A stretch of DNA of 64,000 bases, taken from Isoptericola sp. AK164. GTDB lineage: Bacteria > Actinomycetota > Actinomycetes > Actinomycetales > Cellulomonadaceae. Below the pieces are notes generated by a model that ran no database searches, was not told where the DNA came from, and was given only the letters and a program-made list of their open reading frames with translations. A program made the position numbers and the translations under genes. The first letter of the stretch is position 1; each line of letters opens with the position of its first letter. The stretch is from NCBI RefSeq assembly GCF_029643425.1, contig NZ_CP119106.1:682001-746000 (forward strand), in the 5' to 3' direction. Positions 39,528 through 47,984 of the stretch are shown here, piece by piece.

Positions 39528-42061
39528 CCGCCGCGACCACCGCCCGCGCCGCCGTGGACAGCGTGTTCGCCGTCGGCACGCGCCGGGGCGAGCTCACGTT
39601 CTCCCCGGTGGACCCCGACCACGACGCGCCGGTCGTCCAGGGCTGGCTGGCCCACCCGGCCTCGGGCGCGTGGCACATGACCGACCTCGGTGTCGACGAC
39701 GTCCGCGACTACCTGGGCGCGGTCGCGGCCGACGACGCCCAGGACGGCTGGCTCGTCCGCCTCGACGGAGAACCGGTCGCCTACGTCGAGACCTACGACC
39801 CGGCCCGCGTGCTGCTCACCGCGGTCCACGACGCCGCTCCCGGGGACGTCGGCATGCACCTGCTCGTCGCGCCGGCGCCCGCGGACCCGGCCGCGCGCCG
39901 CCGGGGACTGACCGACGCGGTCATGTCCGCCGTCGTGCGCTTCTGCCTCGCCGACGCCGCGGACGGCGGGCGCGGGGGAGCGAGGGTCGTCGTCGAGCCC
40001 GACGTGCGCAACGCACCGATCGCGTCGAAGAACGCCGCGGCCGGCTTCCGGGTGCTGGGCGAGGTCGAGGTCACCGACGGCGGGCACACCAAGACCGCCG
40101 CGCTGAGCGTGTGCACCCGCGCCGACTTCGCCGCGTCCCCGCTCGGTGCCGGGGTGGACCCGGCACCCCACCTGCGCGCCGACCTCGCCGACCACGCCCA
40201 CCGCCACCTGGCCGCCAAGGCGCTCGCCGAGCTCACCCACGAACGGCTCTTCGCGCCGGTCGCCGACGGGACCGCCGACGGCACCTCCGGAGCAGGCGGT
40301 GCGACGCGCTACCGCCTCGACCTCGACGGCGTCACCTACACCTTCGACGCCCGCACCTTCGTCCTCGAGCACTGGGTGATCGACCCCGCCTCGATCGTCC
40401 GCACCGCGCGCGGGGACCGCGAGCAGGGCGGCGCCGCGCTGCCGGTCGACGCCCTGGAGCTGGTCGCCGAGCTGCAGCCGTCGTTGCAGATCCCCGACGA
40501 GCTGCTCGCCACCTATCTCGAGGAGCTCTCCAGCACCCTGGCGGCGGCCATGGCCAAGCGGGACCGTGAGCTGGCCGGTCGCACCCCCGACGCCGCGGGG
40601 CTGGTCGCGGGACTCACCGCGCCGGCACCCGGTGGACCCGGAGGGGCCGACCCGGACCGGGACCCTGCTGACCAGGACCCCGCTGACCGGGCCGAGGACC
40701 GCCGTCGGACCGCCGAGACGTTCCAGGCCGTCGAGGCCGCGATGTCCGAGGGGCACCCCGGCTTCGTCGCGAACAACGGTCGCATCGGCTTCTCGCTGCC
40801 CGACTACGAGGCGTTCGCCCCCGAACGGGGCGGCCGGCTGCGGCTGCAGTGGGTCGCCGCCCGGCGCGAGCACACCCACCTGGCGCTCGCGGGCGACCAG
40901 ACCGAGGCCGGGCTGTACGACGCCGAGCTGTCCGGCGCCGAACGCGCGACGTTCGCGGACCGGCTGGCCCGGCGCGGGCTGGACCCGGCCGACTACCTGT
41001 ACCTGCCGTTGCACCCGTGGCAGGCCGAGCACAGGCTGCCGATCACGTTCGCCGCCGACGTCGCGCGCGGCGACCTCGTCCCCCTGGGCCCCGGCGCCGA
41101 CGAGTACACCCCGCAGCAGTCGATCCGCACGATGTTCAACCGGACCCGTCCGGAGCGGCACTACGTCAAGGTGGCCCTGGCCATCCAGAACATGGGGTTC
41201 CTGCGGGGATTGTCACCGGCGTACATGCGGGCCACGCCCGCGATCAACGACTGGGTGGCCGACCTGGTCGACGGCGACGCGACCCTGGGCGCGGCCGGCT
41301 TCGGCGTGCTGCGCGAGCTCGCCGCGGTCGGGTACAGCGGCGACGTCTACCACCGCACCCCGCGCCCCAACGCCCACCGCAAGATGCTCGCGGCGCTGTG
41401 GCGCGAGTCCCCGCTGCCGCGCACCGCGCCCGGCGAGCGGCTGGCCACCATGGCCTCGCTGCTGCACCGTGACGCCGCGGGCCGGGCGCTGGTCACCGCG
41501 CTCGTGCGGGCCTCCGGCATCGACCCGGCCGACTGGGTGCGGGCCTACCTCGACGCCTACCTCTACCCCCTCGTGCACTGCCTGCGCGCCCACGACCTGG
41601 CGTTCATGCCGCACGGGGAGAACCTCGTGCTCGTGCTGCGCGACGGCGTCGTCCGGCGGGCGTTCATGAAGGACATCGGCGAGGAGGTCGCCGTGCTGTC
41701 GGACCGGGCACTGCCGGAGCAGGTGGCCCGGATCGCCGCCCCGGTGGACGACGCCGAGAAGGCGCTGGCGATCTTCACCGACGTGTTCGACGGCGTGCTG
41801 CGCCACCTGGCCGGGATCCTCGCCGTCGACGGGGTGCTGGGCGAGGACCGGTTCTGGGCGCTGGTCGGCGAGTGCCTCGACCGGCACGAGGCCGAGCACC
41901 CGGACCTGGACTCCGGGGTGGACCTGCGGGCCGCGCGGTTCGCGCACTCGTGCCTCAACCGGCTGCAGCTGCGCAACACCCTGCAGATGGTGGACCTCGC
42001 CGACCAGTCGAGCTCCCTCATCTACGCCGGCGATCTGGCGAACCCGGTGGCGCGCGCGTGA
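39524..42061 (+). CDS. DesC-DesD fusion: GNAT acyltransferase plus NIS synthetase
   Basis: 845 aa from GTG 39524, which overlaps the desB stop by 4 bp. Residues about 20-200 are a siderophore-type GNAT acyltransferase (GEPVAYVETYD, VGMHLLVAP, VVVEPDVRNAPI). Residues about 205-845 are an IucA/IucC NIS synthetase with GHPGFVANNGRIGFSLPDY, PLHPWQAEHRLP, SIRTMFNRTRPERHYVKVAL and FMKDIGEEVAVL. In Streptomyces these are two genes, desC (acylates N-hydroxycadaverine) and desD (assembles the trimer). Here both activities lie on one chain joined near residue 205. Confidence 0.9.
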   Translation: MTAATTARAAVDSVFAVGTRRGELTFSPVDPDHDAPVVQGWLAHPASGAWHMTDLGVDDVRDYLGAVAADDAQDGWLVRLDGEPVAYVETYDPARVLLTAVHDAAPGDVGMHLLVAPAPADPAARRRGLTDAVMSAVVRFCLADAADGGRGGARVVVEPDVRNAPIASKNAAAGFRVLGEVEVTDGGHTKTAALSVCTRADFAASPLGAGVDPAPHLRADLADHAHRHLAAKALAELTHERLFAPVADGTADGTSGAGGATRYRLDLDGVTYTFDARTFVLEHWVIDPASIVRTARGDREQGGAALPVDALELVAELQPSLQIPDELLATYLEELSSTLAAAMAKRDRELAGRTPDAAGLVAGLTAPAPGGPGGADPDRDPADQDPADRAEDRRRTAETFQAVEAAMSEGHPGFVANNGRIGFSLPDYEAFAPERGGRLRLQWVAARREHTHLALAGDQTEAGLYDAELSGAERATFADRLARRGLDPADYLYLPLHPWQAEHRLPITFAADVARGDLVPLGPGADEYTPQQSIRTMFNRTRPERHYVKVALAIQNMGFLRGLSPAYMRATPAINDWVADLVDGDATLGAAGFGVLRELAAVGYSGDVYHRTPRPNAHRKMLAALWRESPLPRTAPGERLATMASLLHRDAAGRALVTALVRASGIDPADWVRAYLDAYLYPLVHCLRAHDLAFMPHGENLVLVLRDGVVRRAFMKDIGEEVAVLSDRALPEQVARIAAPVDDAEKALAIFTDVFDGVLRHLAGILAVDGVLGEDRFWALVGECLDRHEAEHPDLDSGVDLRAARFAHSCLNRLQLRNTLQMVDLADQSSSLIYAGDLANPVARA

Positions 42062-44262
42062 CGTTCGAGGTCCTCCGCGACGAGGTGGGCGTGCCGCACG
42101 TGCGGGCCGCCACCGAGCCGGACCTCGCCCGCGGGCAGGGCTACGTCACCGCCCGGGACCGCGGCTGGCAGCTCGAGTCCGACCGGTGGCGGGCCGAAGG
42201 GCGCCTCGCCGCGCGGTTCGGGCCGAGAGGGTTGGCGTGGGACCGGTTCGCCGTCCGCGTGCGGCTCGCGGACACCGCCCGCCGGGTCCACGCGGCGCTC
42301 GCGGAGCCCGAACGCGACTGGCTCGCCGCCTATGTGGCCGGGGTGAACGCCGGGCTGTCCGACGGCGGTCGCGACGTCCCGGAGATGCACGCCCTGGCCG
42401 CGGCTCCCGGCGACCTGCCGGAGCACGGGCCGTGGCCGGACTGGATGCCGCTCGGGGTGTTCCTCACCAACCACGTCCTGTTCGGCACCTGGCCGCACCT
42501 GCTGTGGCGCGAGCACGTGGTCCGGACGCTCGGGCCCGACCATCCGCTGACGGTGATCCTGTCGGGGGCCGACGACGGCGCGGGATCCGGGTCGAACGCC
42601 TGGGCCCTCGCCGGGGTCCGGACGGCGAGCGGCGCCCCGCTGCTGGCCGGCGACCCGCACCGGCTCCTCGAGCTGCCGGGGATCTACCAGCAGATCCGGC
42701 TCGCGTGCGACGCCTACGACGTCGTCGGCCTGGCGTTCCCCGGGGTGCCCGGCGTGCTGCACTTCGGGCAGACCATGACGCCCGGCGCAGCACCCGGCCG
42801 CGGTAGATCCGACGACGGCGAGCCCGGCGCGGGCGGGTCCGTCGCGTGGGGGATCACCAACGCCCTGGCCCACGCCGCCGAACTGTTCGTCGAGACCACG
42901 GAGACTCTGGCCGGCGCGGCCGGACCGGTCGAGACCGGCGTCGAGACCGTGCCGGTGCGCGGCGGCGACGCCGTCGAGGTGACCTGGACCGAGACGCCCC
43001 GGGGGCCGCTGGTCACCGACACCCACGCACTGCGCTGGCCCGTGCGGGTCGACGCCGACCTCGGGGTCGCGTCCTGGCGGGCCCTGCAGGGGGTCCGCTC
43101 CGCGGCGGACGTCGCCGCGGTGTTCGCCGGCTGGGTGGAGCCGGTCAACCGGGTGCTGACCGCCGACTCCGACGGGACCGTGCTCAGCCTGACGGCCGGC
43201 CGGGTGCCCGACCGGTCGCGCGCCGAGCGGGTCCTGCCTCACGCCGTCGTGCCGCGGGAGTCCGGCGTGTCGGAGCCGGCGCTCCCGCCGTGGCGTCCGC
43301 CGTCGTCCCCGGTGCCGGTACGCGACCTGGCCGTGGACGCCAACGAACGCCCCGACACCTCGGGCCGGGTCCCGGACCTCGGGCTGACCTACGCGCCGCA
43401 CCGCGCGGGCCGGATCCGCGAGCTCCTGGCCACGCCCCCGGACGGTGGTGAGCGGCCCGAGGAGCAGGCCCGGGTGCACGGCGACGTCTCGGACCAGGGC
43501 GCGGCGCACCTCGTGCGGTGGCTGGACGACGTCGGCGGGCCCCGTGTCGGCCCGGCGGCCGCCCGGGTCCGGGCCTGGGCCGCCGGCGGTGCGCGCATGG
43601 ACCCCGACTCCCGAGAGGCGGCGCTGTTCGCGGTGTGGCGGGACCTCCTGACGCGGCGGGTGGCGGCGCACCCCGCGCTGGCCCCGGTCGCCGCCCCGCA
43701 CGGGATGCCGGCCGTGCTGGACCCGTGGCTGGACCTGTCGGCGAGGGTCGGCCAGGTGCTCGACGCGGTGCTGGGGGCGGGCGAAGCCCTGACGCCCCCG
43801 CTGGACGCCCGGGCCGAGGCGCGTGCCGCCCTGGCGGACGCCCGCGCCGAGCTCTCCGGGTGCCGGCGGGTGGTGCGCCGGGGGACGGCGGAGGGCACCT
43901 GGGGCGCGCGGCACCCCGTCGTGCCCCTGCACGCCCTGGGGGACGCGACCGGTGTCGACGCAGCGGCGGTGCCGCGGGTCCCTCGCGACCTGCGGGTCCC
44001 GATCGGGGGCGCCGCCGACACCGTGTGCTGCACGGGGTCGGTGCCGGGGGTGTCGCTGGCGTCGTGGCGCGGGTCGGTGGCGCGCTGGGTGTGGGACCTG
44101 TCCGACCGACGCCGCAGCCGCTGGGGGGTGCCGTTCGGTGCCTCGGGCGACCCGCGGTCGGCGCACTTCGCCGACCAGCACCCGCGGTGGGCGCGGGCCG
44201 GCACGGACGAGATCGAGACGGACTGGGCGCGTCTGCGTCGCGAGACCTGGGGGGACGCATGA
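42058..44262 (+). CDS. Penicillin-acylase-family Ntn hydrolase, apparently cytoplasmic
   Basis: 734 aa from GTG 42058. The Ntn nucleophile is probably serine 179 in GSGSNAWALAG, the autocleavage site that would give a ~178-residue alpha chain and a ~556-residue beta chain; AGDPHRLLELPGIYQQIRL and FPGVPGVLHFG are typical beta-chain motifs. The N-terminus (TFEVLRDEVGVPHVRA) shows no signal peptide, whereas PvdQ and penicillin G acylase are exported. Placement between desCD and a DesC paralogue suggests it removes or exchanges an acyl group on a siderophore intermediate or product. Acylase genes beside des clusters have been noted in some streptomycetes, but I cannot confirm the exact parallel. 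Confidence 0.8.
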   Translation: MTFEVLRDEVGVPHVRAATEPDLARGQGYVTARDRGWQLESDRWRAEGRLAARFGPRGLAWDRFAVRVRLADTARRVHAALAEPERDWLAAYVAGVNAGLSDGGRDVPEMHALAAAPGDLPEHGPWPDWMPLGVFLTNHVLFGTWPHLLWREHVVRTLGPDHPLTVILSGADDGAGSGSNAWALAGVRTASGAPLLAGDPHRLLELPGIYQQIRLACDAYDVVGLAFPGVPGVLHFGQTMTPGAAPGRGRSDDGEPGAGGSVAWGITNALAHAAELFVETTETLAGAAGPVETGVETVPVRGGDAVEVTWTETPRGPLVTDTHALRWPVRVDADLGVASWRALQGVRSAADVAAVFAGWVEPVNRVLTADSDGTVLSLTAGRVPDRSRAERVLPHAVVPRESGVSEPALPPWRPPSSPVPVRDLAVDANERPDTSGRVPDLGLTYAPHRAGRIRELLATPPDGGERPEEQARVHGDVSDQGAAHLVRWLDDVGGPRVGPAAARVRAWAAGGARMDPDSREAALFAVWRDLLTRRVAAHPALAPVAAPHGMPAVLDPWLDLSARVGQVLDAVLGAGEALTPPLDARAEARAALADARAELSGCRRVVRRGTAEGTWGARHPVVPLHALGDATGVDAAAVPRVPRDLRVPIGGAADTVCCTGSVPGVSLASWRGSVARWVWDLSDRRRSRWGVPFGASGDPRSAHFADQHPRWARAGTDEIETDWARLRRETWGDA

Positions 44263-44849
44263 GCGAGCGGATGCTCACGGGGGAGCGGGGCGCCGAGGTG
44301 TGGCGCCATGGCGAGGTCGCGGTGCACGTGCTCGACCCGGCCGCCGACGTCGACGTCCTGCACGCGTGGGTGACGCGTCCGAACGCCGGCTTCTTCGGGC
44401 TCGGGGGCCTCGCTCGGGACGAGCTGCGCGAGACGTACGAGTTCGTCGACTCCCTGCCCACCCATCACGCCTACCTCGTGCGCGTGGCCGGGGAGCCGGT
44501 GGCGCTGGTGCAGCTCTATCACCCGGAGGACGACCCGCTGGCGGCGGCGTACGACGTGCAGCCGGGGGACGTGGGCATGCACTTCTTCAAGGGCAGCGAG
44601 GCCGTGGGGTGGCCCGCCCTGGGCGCCGCGCTGGCCCGGTTCGGGTTCACCGCTCCGGGTGCCCGGCGGGTCGTCGTCGAACCGGACGTGCGCAACCGGG
44701 CTGCGATCGCGCGGATGGTCGCCATGGGCTTCGAACCGGCCGGCGAGATCCACTTCGAGTCCCCGCACGGGCCCAAGGACGCGATGCTGGCGTTCCTCAC
44801 GCGCGACCGCGCCACGGCACTGCTCCCCGAGGATCCTCTGCCGAGGTAG
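44259..44849 (+). CDS. Siderophore-type GNAT acyltransferase (DesC paralogue)
   Basis: 196 aa from ATG 44259, overlapping the acylase stop. It aligns by eye with the N-terminal domain of the preceding fusion: LHAWVTRPNAGFF, AGEPVALVQLYHPEDDPL, QPGDVGMHFFKG, VVVEPDVRNRAAIARM and GFEPAGEI correspond to segments there. This is the AlcB/RhbD-like family that acylates hydroxylamines. A second acyltransferase may widen the acyl groups attached to N-hydroxycadaverine (acetyl, succinyl or longer). Its stop TAG lies inside the first repeat unit of the following array. Confidence 0.85.
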   Translation: MSERMLTGERGAEVWRHGEVAVHVLDPAADVDVLHAWVTRPNAGFFGLGGLARDELRETYEFVDSLPTHHAYLVRVAGEPVALVQLYHPEDDPLAAAYDVQPGDVGMHFFKGSEAVGWPALGAALARFGFTAPGARRVVVEPDVRNRAAIARMVAMGFEPAGEIHFESPHGPKDAMLAFLTRDRATALLPEDPLPR

Positions 44850-45070
44850 GCAACCTTCCGCCGAGGTAGGCGACTTCCGGCCGAGGTAGGCAACTTCCGG
44901 CCGAGGTAGGCAGAGCTCCGCCGAGGTAGGCGCGCTTCTGCCGAGAGAGGCATCGTGCGGCCGGTGGCCGCCGACGGCGCGGCCGGCCTCGGGAGATCTC
45001 TGCCTACCTCGCCGGGGGATCGCCTACCTCGCCGGGGAATCGCCTACCTCGGCAGAAACTCGCCTACCTC
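44841..45070. repeat. 20-bp-periodic repeat array, siderophore operon right side (six direct, four inverted)
   Basis: Units CCGAGGTAGGC start at 44841, 44861, 44881, 44901, 44921 and (degenerate) 44941, exactly 20 bp apart. Inverted GCCTACCTC units start at 45002, 45022, 45042 and 45062. A GC-rich 40-bp spacer with GGCCGG palindromes lies between. The first unit supplies the TAG stop of the GNAT gene (44847-44849), and the last inverted unit supplies the stop of the lacI-family gene (45064-45066). The array sits at the 3' ends of two convergent genes, so it could act as a bidirectional terminator. Confidence 0.85.
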
Positions 45071-46143
45071 GCGGGGGCCGGACCCGTCGTCGTGCCGGGC
45101 ACCAGCCCGACCGGCAGGGACACCGACGTCGGTTCCCGCCCGGCGATGAGGTCGATGGCCGCCTGACCGAGCTTCATGCCCTTGTCCCGCAGCGGCTGGT
45201 GCACGCTGGTGAGCACGTCGGGGGAGAGCCACGGCAGGTCGAGGCCGTCGAAGCCGGCGACCGAGACGTCCTCGGGGATGCGCAGCCCGAGCTCGCGGGC
45301 CGCGATGACGGCGCCGGCCGCGAGCAGGTCGGAGTGCGCCACGATCGCCGTCGGCCGCTCGTCGGCCGGCACCCACGTCCCGAGGATCTCCGTGGCGGCG
45401 TCGCGCCCGTGCTCCACCAGCGAGGCGGGCGTCTCCCACGTGATCACGGGGTCGACGACGTCGCGGATGCCTGCCATGCGGTGCGCCGTCGGGGTGCGGT
45501 CGGCGCAGGCCAGCCGCTCGGCGTCCACGGGCCCGGAGCGTTCTCCCCGGCCGAAGGGCAGGGAGATCTCCGCGATGCGCGTGTGCCCCAGGCCCACGAG
45601 GTGCCGCACGGCCTCGGCGGCACCGGCCCGGTCCTCCAGCTCGACCAGCGGCGACCCCTCCACGGCGCGTCCCTCGCCGACGACCACGGGCACGCTGCGA
45701 CGCTGCAGCGCAGCCAGCGTCGGGTCGTCGGTCAGGACGCCCCACACCAGCACCGCGACGTCCATCGCGGCGGTCTCCAGCAGCGGGTCGACCGTGTCCT
45801 CGCCGAGGTCGACCCCGGGGATGAGCAGGACCCCGAGCCCCTCGGTGCCCAGCACGTCGACCAGGCCGTCGAGCACCTGCACGGCCACCGGGTCGCGGAA
45901 CGCGCGTCCGGGGTGGTCGCCGATGACGACGCCGACGATGCCCGACCGCCCGCGCCGCAGCTGGCGGCCCAGCGGGTTGGGGCCGGTGTAGCCGAGGTCG
46001 GTCGCGGCGGCGAACACCTTGTCGCGGGTCTCGGGGGTGATCGGGCCCGAGCCGGAGAAGGCGAGGGAAGCCGTCGAGACGGACACCCCGGCGCGCTCGG
46101 CGACCCGTGCGAGCGTCGGTCGGTTGCTCGGTGTGCGGCCCAT
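45064..46143 (-). CDS. LacI-family transcriptional repressor
   Basis: 359 aa. The N-terminal HTH (PTLARVAERAGVSVSTASLAFSG) and hinge region precede a periplasmic-binding-like sensor domain. The ligand is unknown. The gene diverges from an MFS transporter, with a LacI-type palindrome (46191-46210) in the 95-bp gap, so it probably regulates itself and that transporter. GGAAGGAG lies five bases upstream of the start. Its stop codon falls in the repeat array. Confidence 0.9.
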   Translation of the reverse strand: MGRTPSNRPTLARVAERAGVSVSTASLAFSGSGPITPETRDKVFAAATDLGYTGPNPLGRQLRRGRSGIVGVVIGDHPGRAFRDPVAVQVLDGLVDVLGTEGLGVLLIPGVDLGEDTVDPLLETAAMDVAVLVWGVLTDDPTLAALQRRSVPVVVGEGRAVEGSPLVELEDRAGAAEAVRHLVGLGHTRIAEISLPFGRGERSGPVDAERLACADRTPTAHRMAGIRDVVDPVITWETPASLVEHGRDAATEILGTWVPADERPTAIVAHSDLLAAGAVIAARELGLRIPEDVSVAGFDGLDLPWLSPDVLTSVHQPLRDKGMKLGQAAIDLIAGREPTSVSLPVGLVPGTTTGPAPAR

Positions 46144-46190
46144 GCAGCTCCTTCCCGGCCGGCGAGTGGCGTCAGCCTACCGGCGCGGTG

Positions 46191-46210
46191 TCATCGAATC
46201 GATTTGACCA
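46191..46210. promoter_or_regulatory. Probable LacI-family operator
   Basis: The 20-bp site is centred on AATCGATT; its two halves match at 7 of 10 positions as an inverted repeat. A central CG step is the hallmark of LacI-family sites. It lies between the divergent regulator (start 46143) and MFS gene (start 46239), 48 bp and 28 bp away, well placed to block both promoters. Confidence 0.6.
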
Positions 46211-46238
46211 TGCCGGGGCGGTGGTGGATCGTCGAAGG

Positions 46239-47516
46239 GTGAACTCCTCCGCCCCCACCCGGGCCGTCCCCCGCCCGGTCCGCGGCGCCGTCGTGGCGGT
46301 CTACGGCGTCTTCGTCGCCGCCGGCTTCGGCATGGCCACCTGGGCCTCGCGCATCCCCGCGGTCCGGGATGGGCTCGACTTCACCGAGGCGCAGATGGGG
46401 GTGCTGCTGCTCACCGCCTCGATCGGGTCGATCTGCGCCCTGCCGCTGTCGGGGATGATCACCTCCCGTCTCGGCGCCGCCCGCACCGTCCTGGGCTTCG
46501 CCGTGCTCTCCGCCGCCGGGTTCGCCGTCGCGACCCTGGCCATCGACGCCGGGCTGCCCTGGCTGGTCCGCGTCGGCCTCTTCCTCGCGGGCACGGGCAT
46601 GGGCGTGTGGGACGCCGCCATGAACCTCGAGGGCGCCGTCGTCGAGCAACGGCTCGGCAAGGCGATCATGCCCCGGTTCCACGCCGCGTTCTCCTTCGGC
46701 ACCGTCGCCGGCGCGGGCGTCGGGGCGCTCGCGGCCTGGGCGCAGGTGCCGCTCACGGCGCACCTCGTGTCCGTCGTCGTCCTCGACGCCCTCGTCGTGG
46801 CGCTGTGCGTGCGGGCGTTCCTGCCCGCGCACGAGGCCGGCGCCGTCGTGACCGACGCCGGGGACCAGGACGCCGCCGCCGACCCGGCCACCGCCGTCGA
46901 ACCCTCCCGGGGCCACTCGGTCAAGGACACCCTGGCGACCTGGCGCGAGCCGCGCACCCTGCTCATCGGGCTCGTCGTGCTGGCCGCCGCCCTGACCGAG
47001 GGGGCCGCCAACGACTGGGTCGGGCTCGCCACCGTCGACGGATTCGGCACGGGCGACGGCATGGGTGCGGTGGCGCTCGCGGTGTTCCTCGTCGCGATGA
47101 CCCTGACCCGGCTGGTCGGCACCGAGATCATCGACCGGTTCGGGCGCGTCGTGGTGCTGCGTGCCAGTGGGGCGTGTGCCCTGGTGGGTGTCTCACTGTT
47201 CGCCCTGGTGCCGAACCTGCCCCTGGCGATGGCCGGGATCTTCCTGTGGGGTGTCGGCTCCGGTCTCGGCTTCCCGATGGGGATGTCGGCCGCCGCGGAC
47301 GACCCGTCGCGTGCCGCCCTGCGGGTCGCCGTGGTCTCGACCGTCGGGTACGCGGCGTTCTTCGTCGGTCCCGCGCTCATCGGGTTCCTCGCCGAGGTCA
47401 CCGGCTACCGGCTCGCGCTGCTGGTGCTGGCGCTGCCGGTCGTCGTCGGGCTGTTCGTCGCCGGGGCGGCGCGGCCGCTGCCGGGTTCGGCGGAGGGTCG
47501 GGGCGCCCTGGAATAG
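46239..47516 (+). CDS. MFS transporter, LacI-associated
   Basis: 425 aa from GTG 46239, 12 predicted helices. Recognisable MFS loop sequences include GMATWASRIPAVRD and the motif A region SGMITSRLGAARTV. The IPAVRDGLDFTEAQMG region resembles FucP/YbjJ-like uptake carriers. The position opposite a LacI regulator suggests sugar or sugar-derivative transport. Drug efflux cannot be ruled out. A start at GTG 46239 is preferred over an upstream frame that overlaps the operator. Confidence 0.8.
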   Translation: MNSSAPTRAVPRPVRGAVVAVYGVFVAAGFGMATWASRIPAVRDGLDFTEAQMGVLLLTASIGSICALPLSGMITSRLGAARTVLGFAVLSAAGFAVATLAIDAGLPWLVRVGLFLAGTGMGVWDAAMNLEGAVVEQRLGKAIMPRFHAAFSFGTVAGAGVGALAAWAQVPLTAHLVSVVVLDALVVALCVRAFLPAHEAGAVVTDAGDQDAAADPATAVEPSRGHSVKDTLATWREPRTLLIGLVVLAAALTEGAANDWVGLATVDGFGTGDGMGAVALAVFLVAMTLTRLVGTEIIDRFGRVVVLRASGACALVGVSLFALVPNLPLAMAGIFLWGVGSGLGFPMGMSAAADDPSRAALRVAVVSTVGYAAFFVGPALIGFLAEVTGYRLALLVLALPVVVGLFVAGAARPLPGSAEGRGALE

Positions 47517-47603
47517 TGGGCTCGGGTCTTGACCCGCTACTCCTCGGATTCCATAGGGGCTGCCCACACACGAACCGACGGCGTTATGCGGTTGCGCCCC
47601 CCT

Positions 47604-47617
47604 TGGAAGCGCTTCTA
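47604..47617. promoter_or_regulatory. LacI-type box upstream of the small secreted protein gene
   Basis: TGGAAGCGCTTCTA is a near-perfect palindrome (12 of 14 positions symmetric) with the central CG of LacI-family operators. It lies 59 bp upstream of the ATG of the 102-aa secreted protein. It differs from the operator at 46191-46210, so another LacI-family regulator probably binds it. Confidence 0.5.
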
Positions 47618-47675
47618 CGGTGGCGATGTCGGGAACGCCTGATCCATTCGAATCAATGTCGATGAGAGGAAGATC

Positions 47676-47984
47676 ATGAACCGTATCGTTCCTCCTGTGG
47701 CCAAGATCGTCGGTGCGATGGCTGTCGTCGGACTGCTCGGAACCTCTGGGGCTCACGCGGTGTCTGCCTCGGTCACGGGAAGCTACGCAGTCGGCACCGC
47801 GAGCTACGTCTCGAGCAATGACAACCGCGCCGACAGCAAGTTCACCAAGACGATCTACCTGGAGGCGAGTGGCTACCAGGGATCGTTGACGAACCACAGC
47901 GGTGCGTACACGGTGGTCGACCGCGCCGCGGACGACGTGACGCACGTCAAGGCGTGCATCTCGCGGACCCTCCTGCCGATGTAG
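47676..47984 (+). CDS. Small secreted protein of unknown function, possibly a bacteriocin-like peptide
   Basis: 102 aa. A Sec signal peptide covers about residues 1-28 (positive MNRIVPPVAK, hydrophobic core, AHA cleavage site). The mature part of about 73 residues is rich in S, T, A, Y and D, carries one cysteine (residue 95, in KACISRTL) and no tryptophan. I do not recognise it. The next gene overlaps its stop by 1 bp and is an FtsX-type permease, followed by its ATPase. This order resembles lactococcin-972-type bacteriocin loci, but the peptide lacks the tryptophan and histidine pattern of that family. Confidence 0.7.
   Translation: MNRIVPPVAKIVGAMAVVGLLGTSGAHAVSASVTGSYAVGTASYVSSNDNRADSKFTKTIYLEASGYQGSLTNHSGAYTVVDRAADDVTHVKACISRTLLPM

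Noticed and set aside
36251-45070. CRISPR-like arrays in the GAGGTAGGC repeats
   Set aside because: The conserved core is only 9 bp and the variable part 11 nt, copies occur in both orientations, and no cas genes are near.
47676-47984. Assignment of the secreted peptide to the lactococcin 972 family
   Set aside because: The gene order fits, but the mature sequence lacks the tryptophan- and histidine-containing pattern expected of that family.
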